A stretch of 36,222 bases of DNA, taken from NCBI RefSeq assembly GCF_001567585.1, contig NZ_LRQV01000066.1:1-36222 (forward strand). The letters are read 5' to 3'. Below, piece by piece: positions 1-7,927 of the stretch. The DNA is from Micromonospora rosaria (GTDB lineage: Bacteria > Actinomycetota > Actinomycetes > Mycobacteriales > Micromonosporaceae). The translations under genes and the position numbers were made by a program. Each line of letters begins with the position of its first letter. Positions within the stretch are counted from its first letter, which is position 1. Under the pieces are notes generated by a model. The model saw nothing but the letters and a program-made list of their open reading frames with translations, did not search any database and was not told where the DNA came from.

Positions 1-612
1 GTACTGCATCGGGCGGACCAGACCGCCGCCGACGCCCACGACGAGGATGCCGCCGACGGTGGCGAGCACCGCGATCAGCACCGGCGTGGTGACCGTGGTG
101 GCGATGCCGACCTGGTTGAGCGCCGCGATGATGCCCAGGCCGAGGATGAACCAGGAGGCGACCCTGGCCAGCACCCGCCCGTAGGACAGACCGTCGAGCG
201 CGCTGCTGATGATGTCCTTGACCGCGTTGGCGATGGCCGCCGCGACCACGATGATGACGATGGCCACGAAGGCCCGGGGCAGCCACGCGATGACGGCGGC
301 GATCAGGTCGGAGATGGGGTTGGGACCCCAGACGCCGAAGGCGAGGTACAGGGTGAGCAGCAGCACCCCGTAGTACGCCAGTTTCGCGACGAGGTCGCTG
401 GCGTCGTACGTGGACCGGGCGAGGGCCTTGCGGATGCCGCCCCGGTCGACGGCACGGTCGAAGCCGACCCGGTGCAGCAGCTTCTGGACGACCTTCAGGA
501 CGGCCTTGGCGACCAGCCACCCGGCGATCAGGATCGCCACGAAGGCGAGCGCCTTCGGCAGGAACAACAGTACGGCGTGGAGCGCGTCGCCCACAGCCTC
601 TCCGACGGACAT
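1..612 (-). CDS. Mechanosensitive-channel-like membrane protein (conserved TM-helix family), C-terminus outside window
   Basis: The reverse strand is open from an ATG at 612 to the window edge (204 codons, no stop). A Shine-Dalgarno GGAGGGG lies about 8 bases upstream of the ATG. The protein is mostly hydrophobic with about four to five membrane segments. It begins MSVGEAVGDALHAVLLFLPK and contains a helix ending in the glycine-rich stretch VGGILVVGVGGGLVRPMQ. Glycine-rich helices of this kind are typical of the conserved TM-helix repeat proteins annotated as MscS-like small-conductance channels (CmpX type). A role in osmotic or mechanical gating is inferred from the family. The C-terminal cytoplasmic part is not visible. 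The gene is transcribed divergently from the regulator at 872 across about 260 bases. Confidence 0.75.
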   Translation of the reverse strand, partial: MSVGEAVGDALHAVLLFLPKALAFVAILIAGWLVAKAVLKVVQKLLHRVGFDRAVDRGGIRKALARSTYDASDLVAKLAYYGVLLLTLYLAFGVWGPNPISDLIAAVIAWLPRAFVAIVIIVVAAAIANAVKDIISSALDGLSYGRVLARVASWFILGLGIIAALNQVGIATTVTTPVLIAVLATVGGILVVGVGGGLVRPMQY

Positions 613-792
613 GAAGCGGGCCCCTCCAACATGGTCAGGCGGACGGTAGGGCGTTCATCTTCCCCGACGAACGGACGGACAAACCCGGCGGGTCGCCCAC
701 CGTCGCGGGTGGACCCGTCGACGGGACTCCGGCCCCGCGTCCCGCTCCGTGGCGCGCTTACCGCCATCGATCCGCCAAACGTGGTCCAGCTC

Positions 793-821
793 TTGACTTG
801 CCTCCACCCGACGACTATCTG
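793..821 (+). promoter_or_regulatory. Probable housekeeping promoter of the DUF5753 regulator
   Basis: TTGACT at 793-798 and TATCTG at 816-821 are separated by 17 bases. This fits a sigma-70/HrdB-type promoter, with an imperfect -10 box. It lies about 50 bases upstream of the start codon at 872 and overlaps a palindrome. Confidence 0.5.
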
Positions 822-832
822 TTGCACAACAG
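819..832. promoter_or_regulatory. Palindrome CTGTTG-CA-CAACAG at the expected transcription start (candidate autoregulatory operator)
   Basis: Two perfect 6-base arms (CTGTTG, CAACAG) flank CA. The site overlaps the -10 box and the expected +1 of the regulator promoter. A helix-turn-helix dimer bound here would block initiation, so autorepression by the gene at 872 is the simplest inference. No binding data are available. Confidence 0.4.
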
Positions 833-871
833 GTGACCCTCTGTGGTGGAACGAAATCAGGGAGTGCGGGG

Positions 872-1756
872 ATGGCTCAGGACGTCGGGTCCACGGTGCC
901 GCGCCGTCAGCTCGGCCGACTGCTGCGCCAGGCGCGCACCGAGGCCGGGGTCACCCTGGAGACCGCCGCCGAGGCCCTGGAGTACAGCCGGCAGAAGATC
1001 TGGCGCATCGAGTGCGGTACGGGGACGGTCCGCGTCCTCGACGTCCGGGCGATGTGCGAGCTGTACCGGGTGCCGGCGGAGACGACCGAGGTACTGCGGG
1101 CGCTCGCCGTGCAGACCCGGGCCAAGGGCTGGTGGCAGGAGTACGGCGACGCGGTGCCGAGCTGGTACGAGTTGTACCTCGGTCTGGAGTCGGCCGCCGC
1201 CCACCTGCGTCGCTACGACGAGTCGCTGGTCCCGGACCTGCTCCAGACCCGGGAGTACGCGTACGCCCTCCCCCGGGCGACCGGTCCGGAGGTGCCGACC
1301 CGGGACCGCGCGGTCGACCTGCGGATGCAGCGGCAGCGCCTGCTCACCCGCCGGCACCCGAAACCGCCCCGACTGACCGCCCTGGTCTCCGAGGCGGCGC
1401 TGCGGCGTCCGGTGGGTGGCCCCGAGGTGATGACCGACCAGCTCGCCCGGCTGCTCGAGACGGCCGGGCTGGCGACCGTGTCGCTGCGGGTGGTGCCGCT
1501 GGCCGCCGGCCCGCACCCCGGCGCCACCGCCGGCACCTTCGTGATCATCGACTTCTCCGGCCCCCGTGGCGGCCAGGCGGCGCGGGAGCCGTCCGTGGTC
1601 TACAGCGAGTCCCTCACCGGGGCGCTCTACCTCGACAAGCCGGACGAGGTGGCCGCCTACGAGAACGCCTGGCGGTCGGTGGCCGCGCTCGCCCTCGACG
1701 AGTCCGCCTCGACCGACCTGATCAAGAGCATCATCGCCGAGGGTCAGCCGGGCTGA
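872..1756 (+). CDS. Helix-turn-helix regulator with DUF5753 (Scr1-type)
   Basis: A 294-residue protein. The N-terminal XRE-type helix-turn-helix (about residues 12-70) includes LGRLLRQARTEAGVTLETAA and SRQKIWRIE. It is followed by a DUF5753 domain (about 85-285) with the family landmarks AKGWWQEYGD, SLVPDLLQTREYA, VGGPEVMTDQLARLL and SLTGALYLDKPDEV. Proteins of this type are abundant in actinomycetes. They are often paired with a small DUF397 protein and are described as antitoxin-like or developmental regulators. No DUF397 gene is visible beside this one. I chose ATG 872 because GGAG lies 7 bases before it; an upstream in-frame start at 833 has no ribosome site and would begin inside the promoter region. 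Two possible hairpins follow the stop codon. Another member of the family lies at 33929 and a decayed one at 33116. Confidence 0.88.
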   Translation: MAQDVGSTVPRRQLGRLLRQARTEAGVTLETAAEALEYSRQKIWRIECGTGTVRVLDVRAMCELYRVPAETTEVLRALAVQTRAKGWWQEYGDAVPSWYELYLGLESAAAHLRRYDESLVPDLLQTREYAYALPRATGPEVPTRDRAVDLRMQRQRLLTRRHPKPPRLTALVSEAALRRPVGGPEVMTDQLARLLETAGLATVSLRVVPLAAGPHPGATAGTFVIIDFSGPRGGQAAREPSVVYSESLTGALYLDKPDEVAAYENAWRSVAALALDESASTDLIKSIIAEGQPG

Positions 1757-1757
1757 C

Positions 1758-1814
1758 GACCGGGCGTCCCGGGGTGGACGCCACCGGGCCGGTCAGCAGG
1801 CGCTGACGCGCCTG
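1758..1814 (+). terminator. Two hairpins after the DUF5753 gene (probable terminator)
   Basis: The first hairpin pairs GGCGTCC (1763-1769) with GGACGCC (1776-1782), extended by GACCGG/CCGGTC at 1758 and 1794. The second is CAGGCGC-TGAC-GCGCCTG at 1797-1814. There is no U-tract, which is common in actinomycete terminators. Confidence 0.5.
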
Positions 1815-1977
1815 GCGCATGGCGGCACCCGCCGCACCCACCGGCAGGGAACCGTCACGCGGCACGCCTCCCCGACCGGTCGGGCCGCACCCTCCGGAGG
1901 CGTCCGACCTGCTCACGGGGCCTTCCCGGGTGACTCACAGGTTTCCTGGAAGTTTCCGACAACCTCCTCGAAGACTC

Positions 1978-2007
1978 TTGACACCCTCGCCGCGACGCTC
2001 CTATGGT
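1978..2007 (+). promoter_or_regulatory. Promoter of the sugar operon
   Basis: A perfect -35 box TTGACA (1978-1983) and TATGGT (2002-2007) are 18 bases apart. Transcription would begin near 2014, immediately before the inverted repeat at 2016-2039. This is the only strong promoter seen upstream of the seven-gene operon. Confidence 0.65.
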
Positions 2008-2015
2008 CCCCTCAG

Positions 2016-2039
2016 TTGTACATGGTTGTCCATGAACAA
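2016..2039. promoter_or_regulatory. 24-bp inverted-repeat operator downstream of the operon promoter
   Basis: Arm TTGTACATGG (2016-2025), spacer TTGT, arm CCATGAACAA (2030-2039); 9 of 10 positions are symmetrical. The site covers about +3 to +26 relative to the predicted start of transcription, a classic roadblock or repression position. The operon ends with a GntR/UTRA regulator gene, which is the natural candidate to bind here and to be released by the sugar or its phosphate. An in-frame ATG at 2032 lies inside the site. Confidence 0.6.
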
Positions 2040-2049
2040 GAGGGCCAGG

Positions 2050-2961
2050 ATGAAGATTGCAGTCGTCGGCAGCTACGGCGCCGGGCTCACCATGCGGGTA
2101 CCCCGGGTGCCCGTCGCCGGGGAGACCCTCTCCGGCGGCCAGTTCGCCTCCGGGCACGGGGGCAAGGGCTCCAACCAGGCCGTGGCCGCGGCCCGCCTCG
2201 GCGCGGAGGTCAGCTTCCTGACCGCCGTCGGCGCGGACCAGTTCGGCGCGGCGGCCCGGGACCTCTGGGCCGCCGAGGGGGTGGACGCCACGGGGGTCCG
2301 CACCACCGAGGCGGCCACCATGGTCGGGGTCATCCTGGTCGAGTCCGACGGCGAGAACCGGATCGTCATCGCCCCCGGCGCCCTGGACACCCTGACCCCG
2401 GCCGACGTCGAGGGCTTCGCCGACCGGATCGCCGCGGCCGACCTGACCGTGGTCTGCCTGGAGATCCCGCTGCCGGTCGCGCTGGCGGCCCTGCGCGTCG
2501 CCCACGAGCGCGGCGTGCCCACCCTGCTCAACCCCGCCCCGGCGGTACCCCTGCCGGACGAGGCGTGGCAGTGGATCGACGTGCTGACCCCCAACGCCAG
2601 CGAGGCCCGGGTGCTCGCCGGGCTCGACCCGGACGACCCCACCACCGGCGACGACCTGATCGACCTGCTGCGCACCCGGTACGCCGGGACGGTGGTGCTC
2701 ACCCAGGGCGCCGAGGGCGCCCTGGTGGACGTCGCCGGGCGGCGCAGTCGGGTCGCCCCGGTCCCGGTACCCCGGGTGGTGGACACCACCGGCGCGGGGG
2801 ACGCCTTCACCGGCGCGCTCGCCGTCGCCCTGGCCCGCGGCGACGAGCTCACCGAGGCCGTCCGGTACGCCGCCGCAGCCGGCGCCCACGCCGTCGGCGT
2901 CGCCGAGGTCATTCCCGCCCTGCCCGGCCCGGACGACGTCGCGGCCCTGTTGAGGAAGTGA
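2050..2961 (+). CDS. rbsK-like: PfkB-family sugar kinase (ribokinase-like)
   Basis: A 303-residue carbohydrate kinase expected to phosphorylate the imported sugar at the 5-hydroxyl with ATP in the cytoplasm. PfkB signature 1 is seen as GGKGSNQAVAAARLG (about residues 37-51). Signature 2, DTTGAGDAFTGALA, carries the catalytic Asp in GAGD near residue 250. LNPAPA and LTPNASEA motifs also match ribokinases. The sugar-binding N-terminal motif, normally GSxNxD (Asn14 and Asp16 in E. coli RbsK), reads GSYGAGLTM here, so both polar residues that contact ribose are replaced by Gly. The substrate may therefore differ. ATG 2050 was chosen because AGAGGG precedes it by about 5 bases; an in-frame ATG at 2032 lies inside the operator. 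It is the first gene of the operon, and the permease starts 5 bases after its stop. Confidence 0.85.
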   Translation: MKIAVVGSYGAGLTMRVPRVPVAGETLSGGQFASGHGGKGSNQAVAAARLGAEVSFLTAVGADQFGAAARDLWAAEGVDATGVRTTEAATMVGVILVESDGENRIVIAPGALDTLTPADVEGFADRIAAADLTVVCLEIPLPVALAALRVAHERGVPTLLNPAPAVPLPDEAWQWIDVLTPNASEARVLAGLDPDDPTTGDDLIDLLRTRYAGTVVLTQGAEGALVDVAGRRSRVAPVPVPRVVDTTGAGDAFTGALAVALARGDELTEAVRYAAAAGAHAVGVAEVIPALPGPDDVAALLRK

Positions 2962-2966
2962 GAGAG

Positions 2967-4001
2967 ATGGCCCAGATGACCGCTCAGGCCGCACCCCCGG
3001 CGGGGCAGGCGGCCAGCACCACCCCCCGTTCCCCCAACCCCCTCCAGCGGTTCCTGCACGCCCGGGAGGCCAGCACCTTCCTGGCACTGGTCGTCCTGTT
3101 CCTGCTGGGCACCACCATCGCCCCGGGTTTCCTGGGCACCGACAACTTCCTCACCGTCGGCCAGCAGATCGCGCAGATCGGCATCATGGCCATCGGGGTC
3201 ACCTTCGTCATCATCAACGCCGAGATCGACCTCTCCGTCGGCTCGATCTACGGCCTCGGCGCCGTCGTCTGTGGACTGTTGATGACCTCGGACGTGGCCT
3301 GGCCGCTCGCCGCGCTCGGCGGGATCGCCGCCGGGGCGGTGGCCGGGCTGATCAACGGCCTGGTGACGGTCGGCTTCGGCATCCCGTCGTTCATCGTCAC
3401 CCTCGGCACGCTGAGCGTGTACCGGGGGGTGACCCTGCTGCTCAGCGGCGGCTCGCCGATCTCGCTGTCCGGCAGCGACCCCAACGTGGCCGAGTTCAAC
3501 CTGCTCGGCCAGGGCAAGCTGTTCGGGCTGCTGCCGATGCAGCTCGTCATCTTCGCGCTGGTCGCCGTGCTCGGCACGATCGTGCTCTCCCGCTCCCGGT
3601 ACGGCTTCAATACCTACGCGGTCGGCGGCAGCGCCGAGGCGGCCCGGCTGTGCGGCATCAACACCAACCGGGTCAAGGTCACCGCGTTCGCCCTCTCCGG
3701 CACGCTCGCCGGCCTGGCCGGCGTGCTCGGCCTCTCCTTCCTGTCCTACGTGCAGGGCGTGACCGGCACCGGGATGGAACTCACCGCCATCTCCGCGGTG
3801 ATCATCGGTGGCGCGGCCCTGTTCGGCGGCTCCGGCACCATGCTCGGCACCGTCATCGGCGTCGCGTTCATCGGCGTCCTGCAGAACATCCTCAACCTGC
3901 GCGGCATCTCCTCCTTCTGGCAGACGGTGGCGACCGGCGCGGTGATCATCCTCGCCGTGGCCGCCGACACCTGGCTCCGCAGACGATCCGGACGGCGCTG
4001 A
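2967..4001 (+). CDS. rbsC-like: Sugar ABC transporter permease (RbsC-like)
   Basis: A 344-residue inner-membrane permease of the BPD_transp_2 family used by ribose/galactose-type importers. After a polar N-terminus of about 40 residues there are roughly eight to ten hydrophobic segments. The family hallmark EIDLSVGSIYGLGAVV (about residues 85-100), GIPSFIVTLGTLSVYRG and AISAVIIGGAALFGGSGT are all present. It would form a homodimer with the ATPase at 5084 and receive sugar from the lipoprotein at 4060. GAGGAAG lies upstream of the ATG, and the start is 5 bases after the kinase stop, so it is co-transcribed with the kinase. Confidence 0.92.
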   Translation: MAQMTAQAAPPAGQAASTTPRSPNPLQRFLHAREASTFLALVVLFLLGTTIAPGFLGTDNFLTVGQQIAQIGIMAIGVTFVIINAEIDLSVGSIYGLGAVVCGLLMTSDVAWPLAALGGIAAGAVAGLINGLVTVGFGIPSFIVTLGTLSVYRGVTLLLSGGSPISLSGSDPNVAEFNLLGQGKLFGLLPMQLVIFALVAVLGTIVLSRSRYGFNTYAVGGSAEAARLCGINTNRVKVTAFALSGTLAGLAGVLGLSFLSYVQGVTGTGMELTAISAVIIGGAALFGGSGTMLGTVIGVAFIGVLQNILNLRGISSFWQTVATGAVIILAVAADTWLRRRSGRR

Positions 4002-4059
4002 CCTCCCCCGGCAACCCGTCCGCCACCACCCCATCCCCCCACCGCAAGGAGCCCCTCGG

Positions 4060-5079
4060 ATGAAGCTCTCCCTCCGGCGCCGGATCACCGTCGCCGCCAC
4101 CCTGAGCCTGGCGCTGCTGGGCAGCGCCGCCTGCGGCGCGGTCACCCCGGCCAGCACCGCCACCGGCGGCGACGGCGGCTTCCAGCTCGCCGACTACATC
4201 TCCGACGCCGTCGAGAAGGGCGACCCGCTCAAGATCCGGCTCAGCTACCACGACCCGTCGCTGGCCTTCGCCGTGCCGATCCGGCAGGGCATGGAGCGCG
4301 GCGCGAAGGAACTCGGCGTCGAGGCGCAGATGATCGGACCGACCGGCGGCAACGCCGCCGACCAGGTCGCCGAGTTGCAGACCCTGATCAACCAGAAGCA
4401 GATCCACGGCCTGGCCGTCTCCTCGGCCAGCAACGACGCGCTCAAGCCGGTGATCGCCCAGGCGTACGACGCGGGCATCCCGATCATCTCGTTCAACACC
4501 AACAACCCGGAGTCCCGGCAGATGGGCTTCGTCGGGCAGGACCTGGTCGCCTCCGGCCGGTCGCTGGCCGAGGAACTCATCAAGGTGCTGAACGGCAAGA
4601 CCGGCAAGGTCGTCGTGGTCTCGGTCGACTCCGGCGCCGGCTGGTCCAACGACCGGTTCTCCGGCTTCCAGGAGGGCGTGAAGGACGCCGGCCTGCAGAT
4701 CGTCGGCCCGGTGAACACGGGCAACGAGCCGAGCGCCGCGTACAACACGGTCGAGTCGACGATGGCGGCGCAGAAGGACGCGATCGCCCTGGTCTCCCTC
4801 GACTGCTGCAGCTTCACCGCCGGGGCCAAGTGGCTCCAGCAGTCCGGCAACGCCGGCAAGATCCACTCCGTCGGCTTCGACGTGCAGCCGCAGACCGTCG
4901 AGTACCTCAAGGGCGGCGTGGTCGACCTGAGCATCAGCCAGGGCCCGGCCGAGCAGGGCTACCAGGCGGTCAAGCTGCTGGCCGAGTACCTGAAGAACGG
5001 CACCGAGATCGCCGACGTGGACACCGGCGCGCTCGTGGTCACCCGCGACAACGTGGCCACCGTGCCGGTGGAGGGCTGA
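4060..5079 (+). CDS. rbsB-like: Sugar-binding lipoprotein of ABC importer (periplasmic-binding-protein-like, RbsB type)
   Basis: A 339-residue exported protein. A basic N-terminus, a hydrophobic stretch and the lipobox LLGSAAC (Cys25) indicate a type II signal peptide and lipid anchoring. The mature part has the Peripla_BP_4 pattern: KIRLSYHDPSLAFAVPIRQG, DQVAELQTLINQKQIHGLAV, GIPIISFNTNNPESRQMGFV and SVGFDVQPQTVEYLKGG. A CC pair (LDCCSF) is unusual for this family. The ligand cannot be read from the sequence, but the neighbouring kinase, pyranase and aldolase suggest a pentose or related sugar. AAGGAG sits 8 bases before the ATG. Confidence 0.9.
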   Translation: MKLSLRRRITVAATLSLALLGSAACGAVTPASTATGGDGGFQLADYISDAVEKGDPLKIRLSYHDPSLAFAVPIRQGMERGAKELGVEAQMIGPTGGNAADQVAELQTLINQKQIHGLAVSSASNDALKPVIAQAYDAGIPIISFNTNNPESRQMGFVGQDLVASGRSLAEELIKVLNGKTGKVVVVSVDSGAGWSNDRFSGFQEGVKDAGLQIVGPVNTGNEPSAAYNTVESTMAAQKDAIALVSLDCCSFTAGAKWLQQSGNAGKIHSVGFDVQPQTVEYLKGGVVDLSISQGPAEQGYQAVKLLAEYLKNGTEIADVDTGALVVTRDNVATVPVEG

Positions 5080-5083
5080 GCCG

Positions 5084-6631
5084 ATGACCAGCCCGGCCAC
5101 GATCGCCGCCCCGACGACGGCCGCCGCCGTCGAGGTGACGGGTCTGTCGAAGCACTTCGGCGCCGTCCGCGCCCTCCAGGACGTGACCCTGGACGTCCCG
5201 GCCGGCAGCCTGACCGCCGTGATGGGGGAGAACGGCGCCGGCAAGTCGACCCTCATGAAGATCCTGGCCGGGCTGGACACCCCCACCACCGGGACGGTCC
5301 GGGTCGACGGGGAGCAGGTCCGCCGGTACGACCCGGCGACCCTGCTCAGCCGGCACCGGGTCGCCCTGGTACCGCAGGAACTCGCCCTGGCCCAGGACCG
5401 GACGGTCGCCGAGAACATCATGCTCGGCGTGGAGCCCGGCTCGCGGCCCTTCCCGCACCGGCGCCGGATCGACGAGCGGGCGGTGGCGCTGCTGGACCGC
5501 CTCGGCGTCCGGGTCGATCCCCGGCGGACGGTGCGGCACCTCGACGCCGCCACCCAGCAGCTCGTGGTGATCGCCCGGTCGCTGGCCCGACAGGCCCGGC
5601 TGGTCATCCTCGACGAGCCGACCTCGATCCTGTCCCCGGCCGAGTCGGAGCAGCTCTTCGGGGTGATCCGGTCGTTGCAGGCCGACGGGGTGACCATGCT
5701 CTACGTCTCGCACCGGATGCCCGAGGTGTTCGCCCTCTCCCAGCACATCCACGTGCTGCGCGACGGTCGGCACGTCGGCTCCTGGCCGACCGCCCAGGTC
5801 ACCCCGGACCAGGTGGTCGCGGCGATGGTGGGCCGGGAACTGGCCGCCGAGTTCGCCCGGCACGACACCGCCCCGCCCGCCCCGGCGGCCACCCCACGGC
5901 TGCGGCTGAGCCGGGTCTCCGGCCGGGGCTTCCGCGACGTGGACCTCACGGTCGCGCCGGGTGAGGTGGTCGGCGTGGCCGGCCTGCCGGACAGCGGCCG
6001 GGTCGAGCTGCTGCGGGGCGTCTTCGGCGCCGACCCGATCAGCGGCGGCGACCTGGCCCTGGACGGCACGGCGTTCACCGCCCGCTCCCCCCGCGACGCC
6101 ATCGCCGCGCGGGTGGCGTACCTGCCCGGGGAACGCCGGCAGCAGGGGATCCTGCCGACGATGAGCGTCGCCGACAACGTCACCATCCTGACCCTGGGCC
6201 GCCGGCAGCGCTTCGGGCTGCTGCGGCGGCGGGCGCTGCGCCGCGACGCCGACACCCGGGCCCAGCAGCTTCGGGTGAAGACGTCGACCACGGCGCAGGG
6301 CATCACCCAGCTCTCCGGCGGCAACCAGCAGAAGGCGCTGCTGGCCCGGTGGCTGTCCATCGAGCCCCGGCTGATGCTGCTGGACGAGCCGACCCGGGGC
6401 GTCGACGTCGGCGCCAAGGCGGAGATCTACCGCCTGTTCCGCACCCTCGCCGACGAGGGGGTGGCGATCCTCGTCTCCTCGTCGGACCTGCCCGAACTGC
6501 TGACCGTCAGCGACCGGATCGCCGTCATGGCCGCCGGCCGCCTGGTCGGTGTCATCCCGGCGGCGGAGGCCACCGAGGAAAAGGTCATGGCCCTGGCCAC
6601 CGGGGCACACACCATGAAGGAGAAGCCATGA
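5084..6631 (+). CDS. rbsA-like: Sugar ABC transporter ATP-binding protein, two nucleotide-binding domains (RbsA-like)
   Basis: A 515-residue double ATPase. The first domain has a full Walker A GENGAGKSTLMK, an equivalent of the LSGGQ motif (DAATQQLVVIARSL) and Walker B LVILDEPTS. The second has the degenerate Walker A usual in this family (GLPDSGRVELLRGVFG), signature LSGGNQQKALLARWLS and Walker B LMLLDEPTRGVDVGAK. This asymmetry is normal for RbsA/MglA/XylG proteins. The protein powers the permease at 2967. It starts 4 bases after the binding-protein stop with GGAGGG upstream, and its TGA overlaps the ATG of rbsD as ATGA, indicating translational coupling. Confidence 0.93.
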   Translation: MTSPATIAAPTTAAAVEVTGLSKHFGAVRALQDVTLDVPAGSLTAVMGENGAGKSTLMKILAGLDTPTTGTVRVDGEQVRRYDPATLLSRHRVALVPQELALAQDRTVAENIMLGVEPGSRPFPHRRRIDERAVALLDRLGVRVDPRRTVRHLDAATQQLVVIARSLARQARLVILDEPTSILSPAESEQLFGVIRSLQADGVTMLYVSHRMPEVFALSQHIHVLRDGRHVGSWPTAQVTPDQVVAAMVGRELAAEFARHDTAPPAPAATPRLRLSRVSGRGFRDVDLTVAPGEVVGVAGLPDSGRVELLRGVFGADPISGGDLALDGTAFTARSPRDAIAARVAYLPGERRQQGILPTMSVADNVTILTLGRRQRFGLLRRRALRRDADTRAQQLRVKTSTTAQGITQLSGGNQQKALLARWLSIEPRLMLLDEPTRGVDVGAKAEIYRLFRTLADEGVAILVSSSDLPELLTVSDRIAVMAAGRLVGVIPAAEATEEKVMALATGAHTMKEKP

Positions 6632-7083
6632 AACGCAGGGGCGTGCTCAACGCCGAACTGTCCGGCGCGCTGGCCACCCTCGGCCACACCGACCTGCTGC
6701 TGGTGGTGGACGCCGGCTTCCCGATCCCGCGCGCCGCGCGCCGGGTCGACCTGGCCATCGCCGAGGACCTGCCGAGGCTGACCACCGTGCTCGACCTCGT
6801 CGCCGACGAGATCATCGTCGAGGGCGTCGTGGTGGCCGAGGACGTCACCACCCACAACCAGCCCCTGGCCGCCTGGCTGGGGCAGCGCTTCCCCGAGGCG
6901 CCCCTGACCACCCGCACGCACGCCGAGATGCTCGGCGACCTCGCCCACGAGGCCAAGGTGATCGTCCGGACCGGGGCCTTCAACCCGTGGGGCAACGTCG
7001 GCCTGGTCTGCGGCGTGGACGTGCCCCGCTGGTTCGACGAGCCCGGCGTCGTCGTCCCGGACTACTACCGCGACCGGATGTAG
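6628..7083 (+). CDS. rbsD: D-ribose pyranase-type protein (RbsD/FucU family)
   Basis: A 151-residue RbsD/FucU protein. It opens with MKRRGVLNAELSGALATLGH followed by TDLLLVVDAGFPIP, which is diagnostic: His20 in the TLGHTD motif is the catalytic base that interconverts pyranose and furanose (or anomeric) forms. The tail LVCGVDVPRWFDEPGVVVPD is somewhat longer than in compact RbsD proteins (about 139 residues). It supplies the kinase with the sugar form it accepts. It is coupled to the ATPase by an ATGA overlap and has a very strong ribosome site (AAGGAG, 5 bases upstream of the ATG). Confidence 0.9.
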   Translation: MKRRGVLNAELSGALATLGHTDLLLVVDAGFPIPRAARRVDLAIAEDLPRLTTVLDLVADEIIVEGVVVAEDVTTHNQPLAAWLGQRFPEAPLTTRTHAEMLGDLAHEAKVIVRTGAFNPWGNVGLVCGVDVPRWFDEPGVVVPDYYRDRM

Positions 7084-7127
7084 CCGTCGCCACCCGCACC
7101 ACGACGCACCAGAATTCGGAGAGAAAC

Positions 7128-7835
7128 GTGAGCCCTGCCATCCTGGCCGACACCGAGGTCACCCCTGCGGCGTTGGCGCCCTACATCCAGCACACCCTGA
7201 TCGACGTCGGGGTGACCCGGGACCGAATCGTCGCCCACGCCGAGGAGGCCGTCCGGTACGGCTTCAACGCCGCGATGGTGCCCGGTTCCTGGGTACCCGA
7301 GGTCGCCGAGGTGCTGCGCGGCACCGGTGTCGAGGTCGCCTCGGCACTCGACTTCCCCACCGTCGGGGTGACCACCAGCGCCGGCAAGGCCGCCGAGGCG
7401 GAGAGCCTGGTCCGCGCCGGCGCCACCCAGATCGACATCGGGGTGCAGATCGGCTGGCTGAAGAGCGGCCGGTACGACGCCTTCCGCGACGACATCGCCG
7501 GCGTGGTCAAGGCGTCCGGGGTCCCGATCAAGGTCATGCTGGAGCTGCCGCTGCTCACGCCGGCCGAGCGGGAGACCGCCGTCGCACTGTCCATCGAGGC
7601 GGGTGCGGCGATCCTGAAGAACGCCAGCAGCGGGTCCGTCGAGGTGGCCAACCCGGAGAGCGTCGCGTACCTGGTGGCGCGGGCGCCGGAGGGCGTCCGG
7701 GTCAAGGCGTCCGGCGCGATCAAGTCCTTCGACCAGGCCGTGTCGCTGCTGCGGGCCGGCGCGGTGCTGCTCGGCACCAGCGCCGGGATCGCCCTCGTCA
7801 CCGACGACGCCGACGAGAACACGACGAGCTACTGA
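7128..7835 (+). CDS. deoC-like: DeoC/LacD-family aldolase, divergent deoxyribose-phosphate aldolase
   Basis: A 235-residue TIM-barrel aldolase. Recognisable DeoC blocks are IQHTLIDVGVTRDRI, NAAMVPGSWVPEV, ALDFPTVGVTTSAGKAAEAE, ATQIDIGVQIGWLKSG and VKASGAIKSF. The Schiff-base Lys is kept but its surroundings, usually VKTSTGF, read ILKNASSGSV. The relay Lys (VKASG) and the Asp of QID are kept. Classical DeoC splits 2-deoxyribose-5-phosphate into acetaldehyde and glyceraldehyde-3-phosphate; the changed active-site loop leaves the exact substrate open. The GTG start has GGAGAG 4 bases upstream. It follows rbsD by 44 bases without a visible terminator. Confidence 0.8.
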   Translation: MSPAILADTEVTPAALAPYIQHTLIDVGVTRDRIVAHAEEAVRYGFNAAMVPGSWVPEVAEVLRGTGVEVASALDFPTVGVTTSAGKAAEAESLVRAGATQIDIGVQIGWLKSGRYDAFRDDIAGVVKASGVPIKVMLELPLLTPAERETAVALSIEAGAAILKNASSGSVEVANPESVAYLVARAPEGVRVKASGAIKSFDQAVSLLRAGAVLLGTSAGIALVTDDADENTTSY

Positions 7836-7927
7836 TCCGTCCGACCCCCTCGACGACCCGCGCTGATCGACGGTGACCGTCATCGGCTACGGTCGTCGGG
7901 GGGCGACGGACGCCCGGAGAAGGTGAC

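Noticed and set aside
2073..4163. Minus-strand open frame of about 700 codons opposite the kinase and permease genes
   Set aside because: Repetitive low-complexity translation and no start signals; the opposite strand encodes clear PfkB and RbsC proteins.
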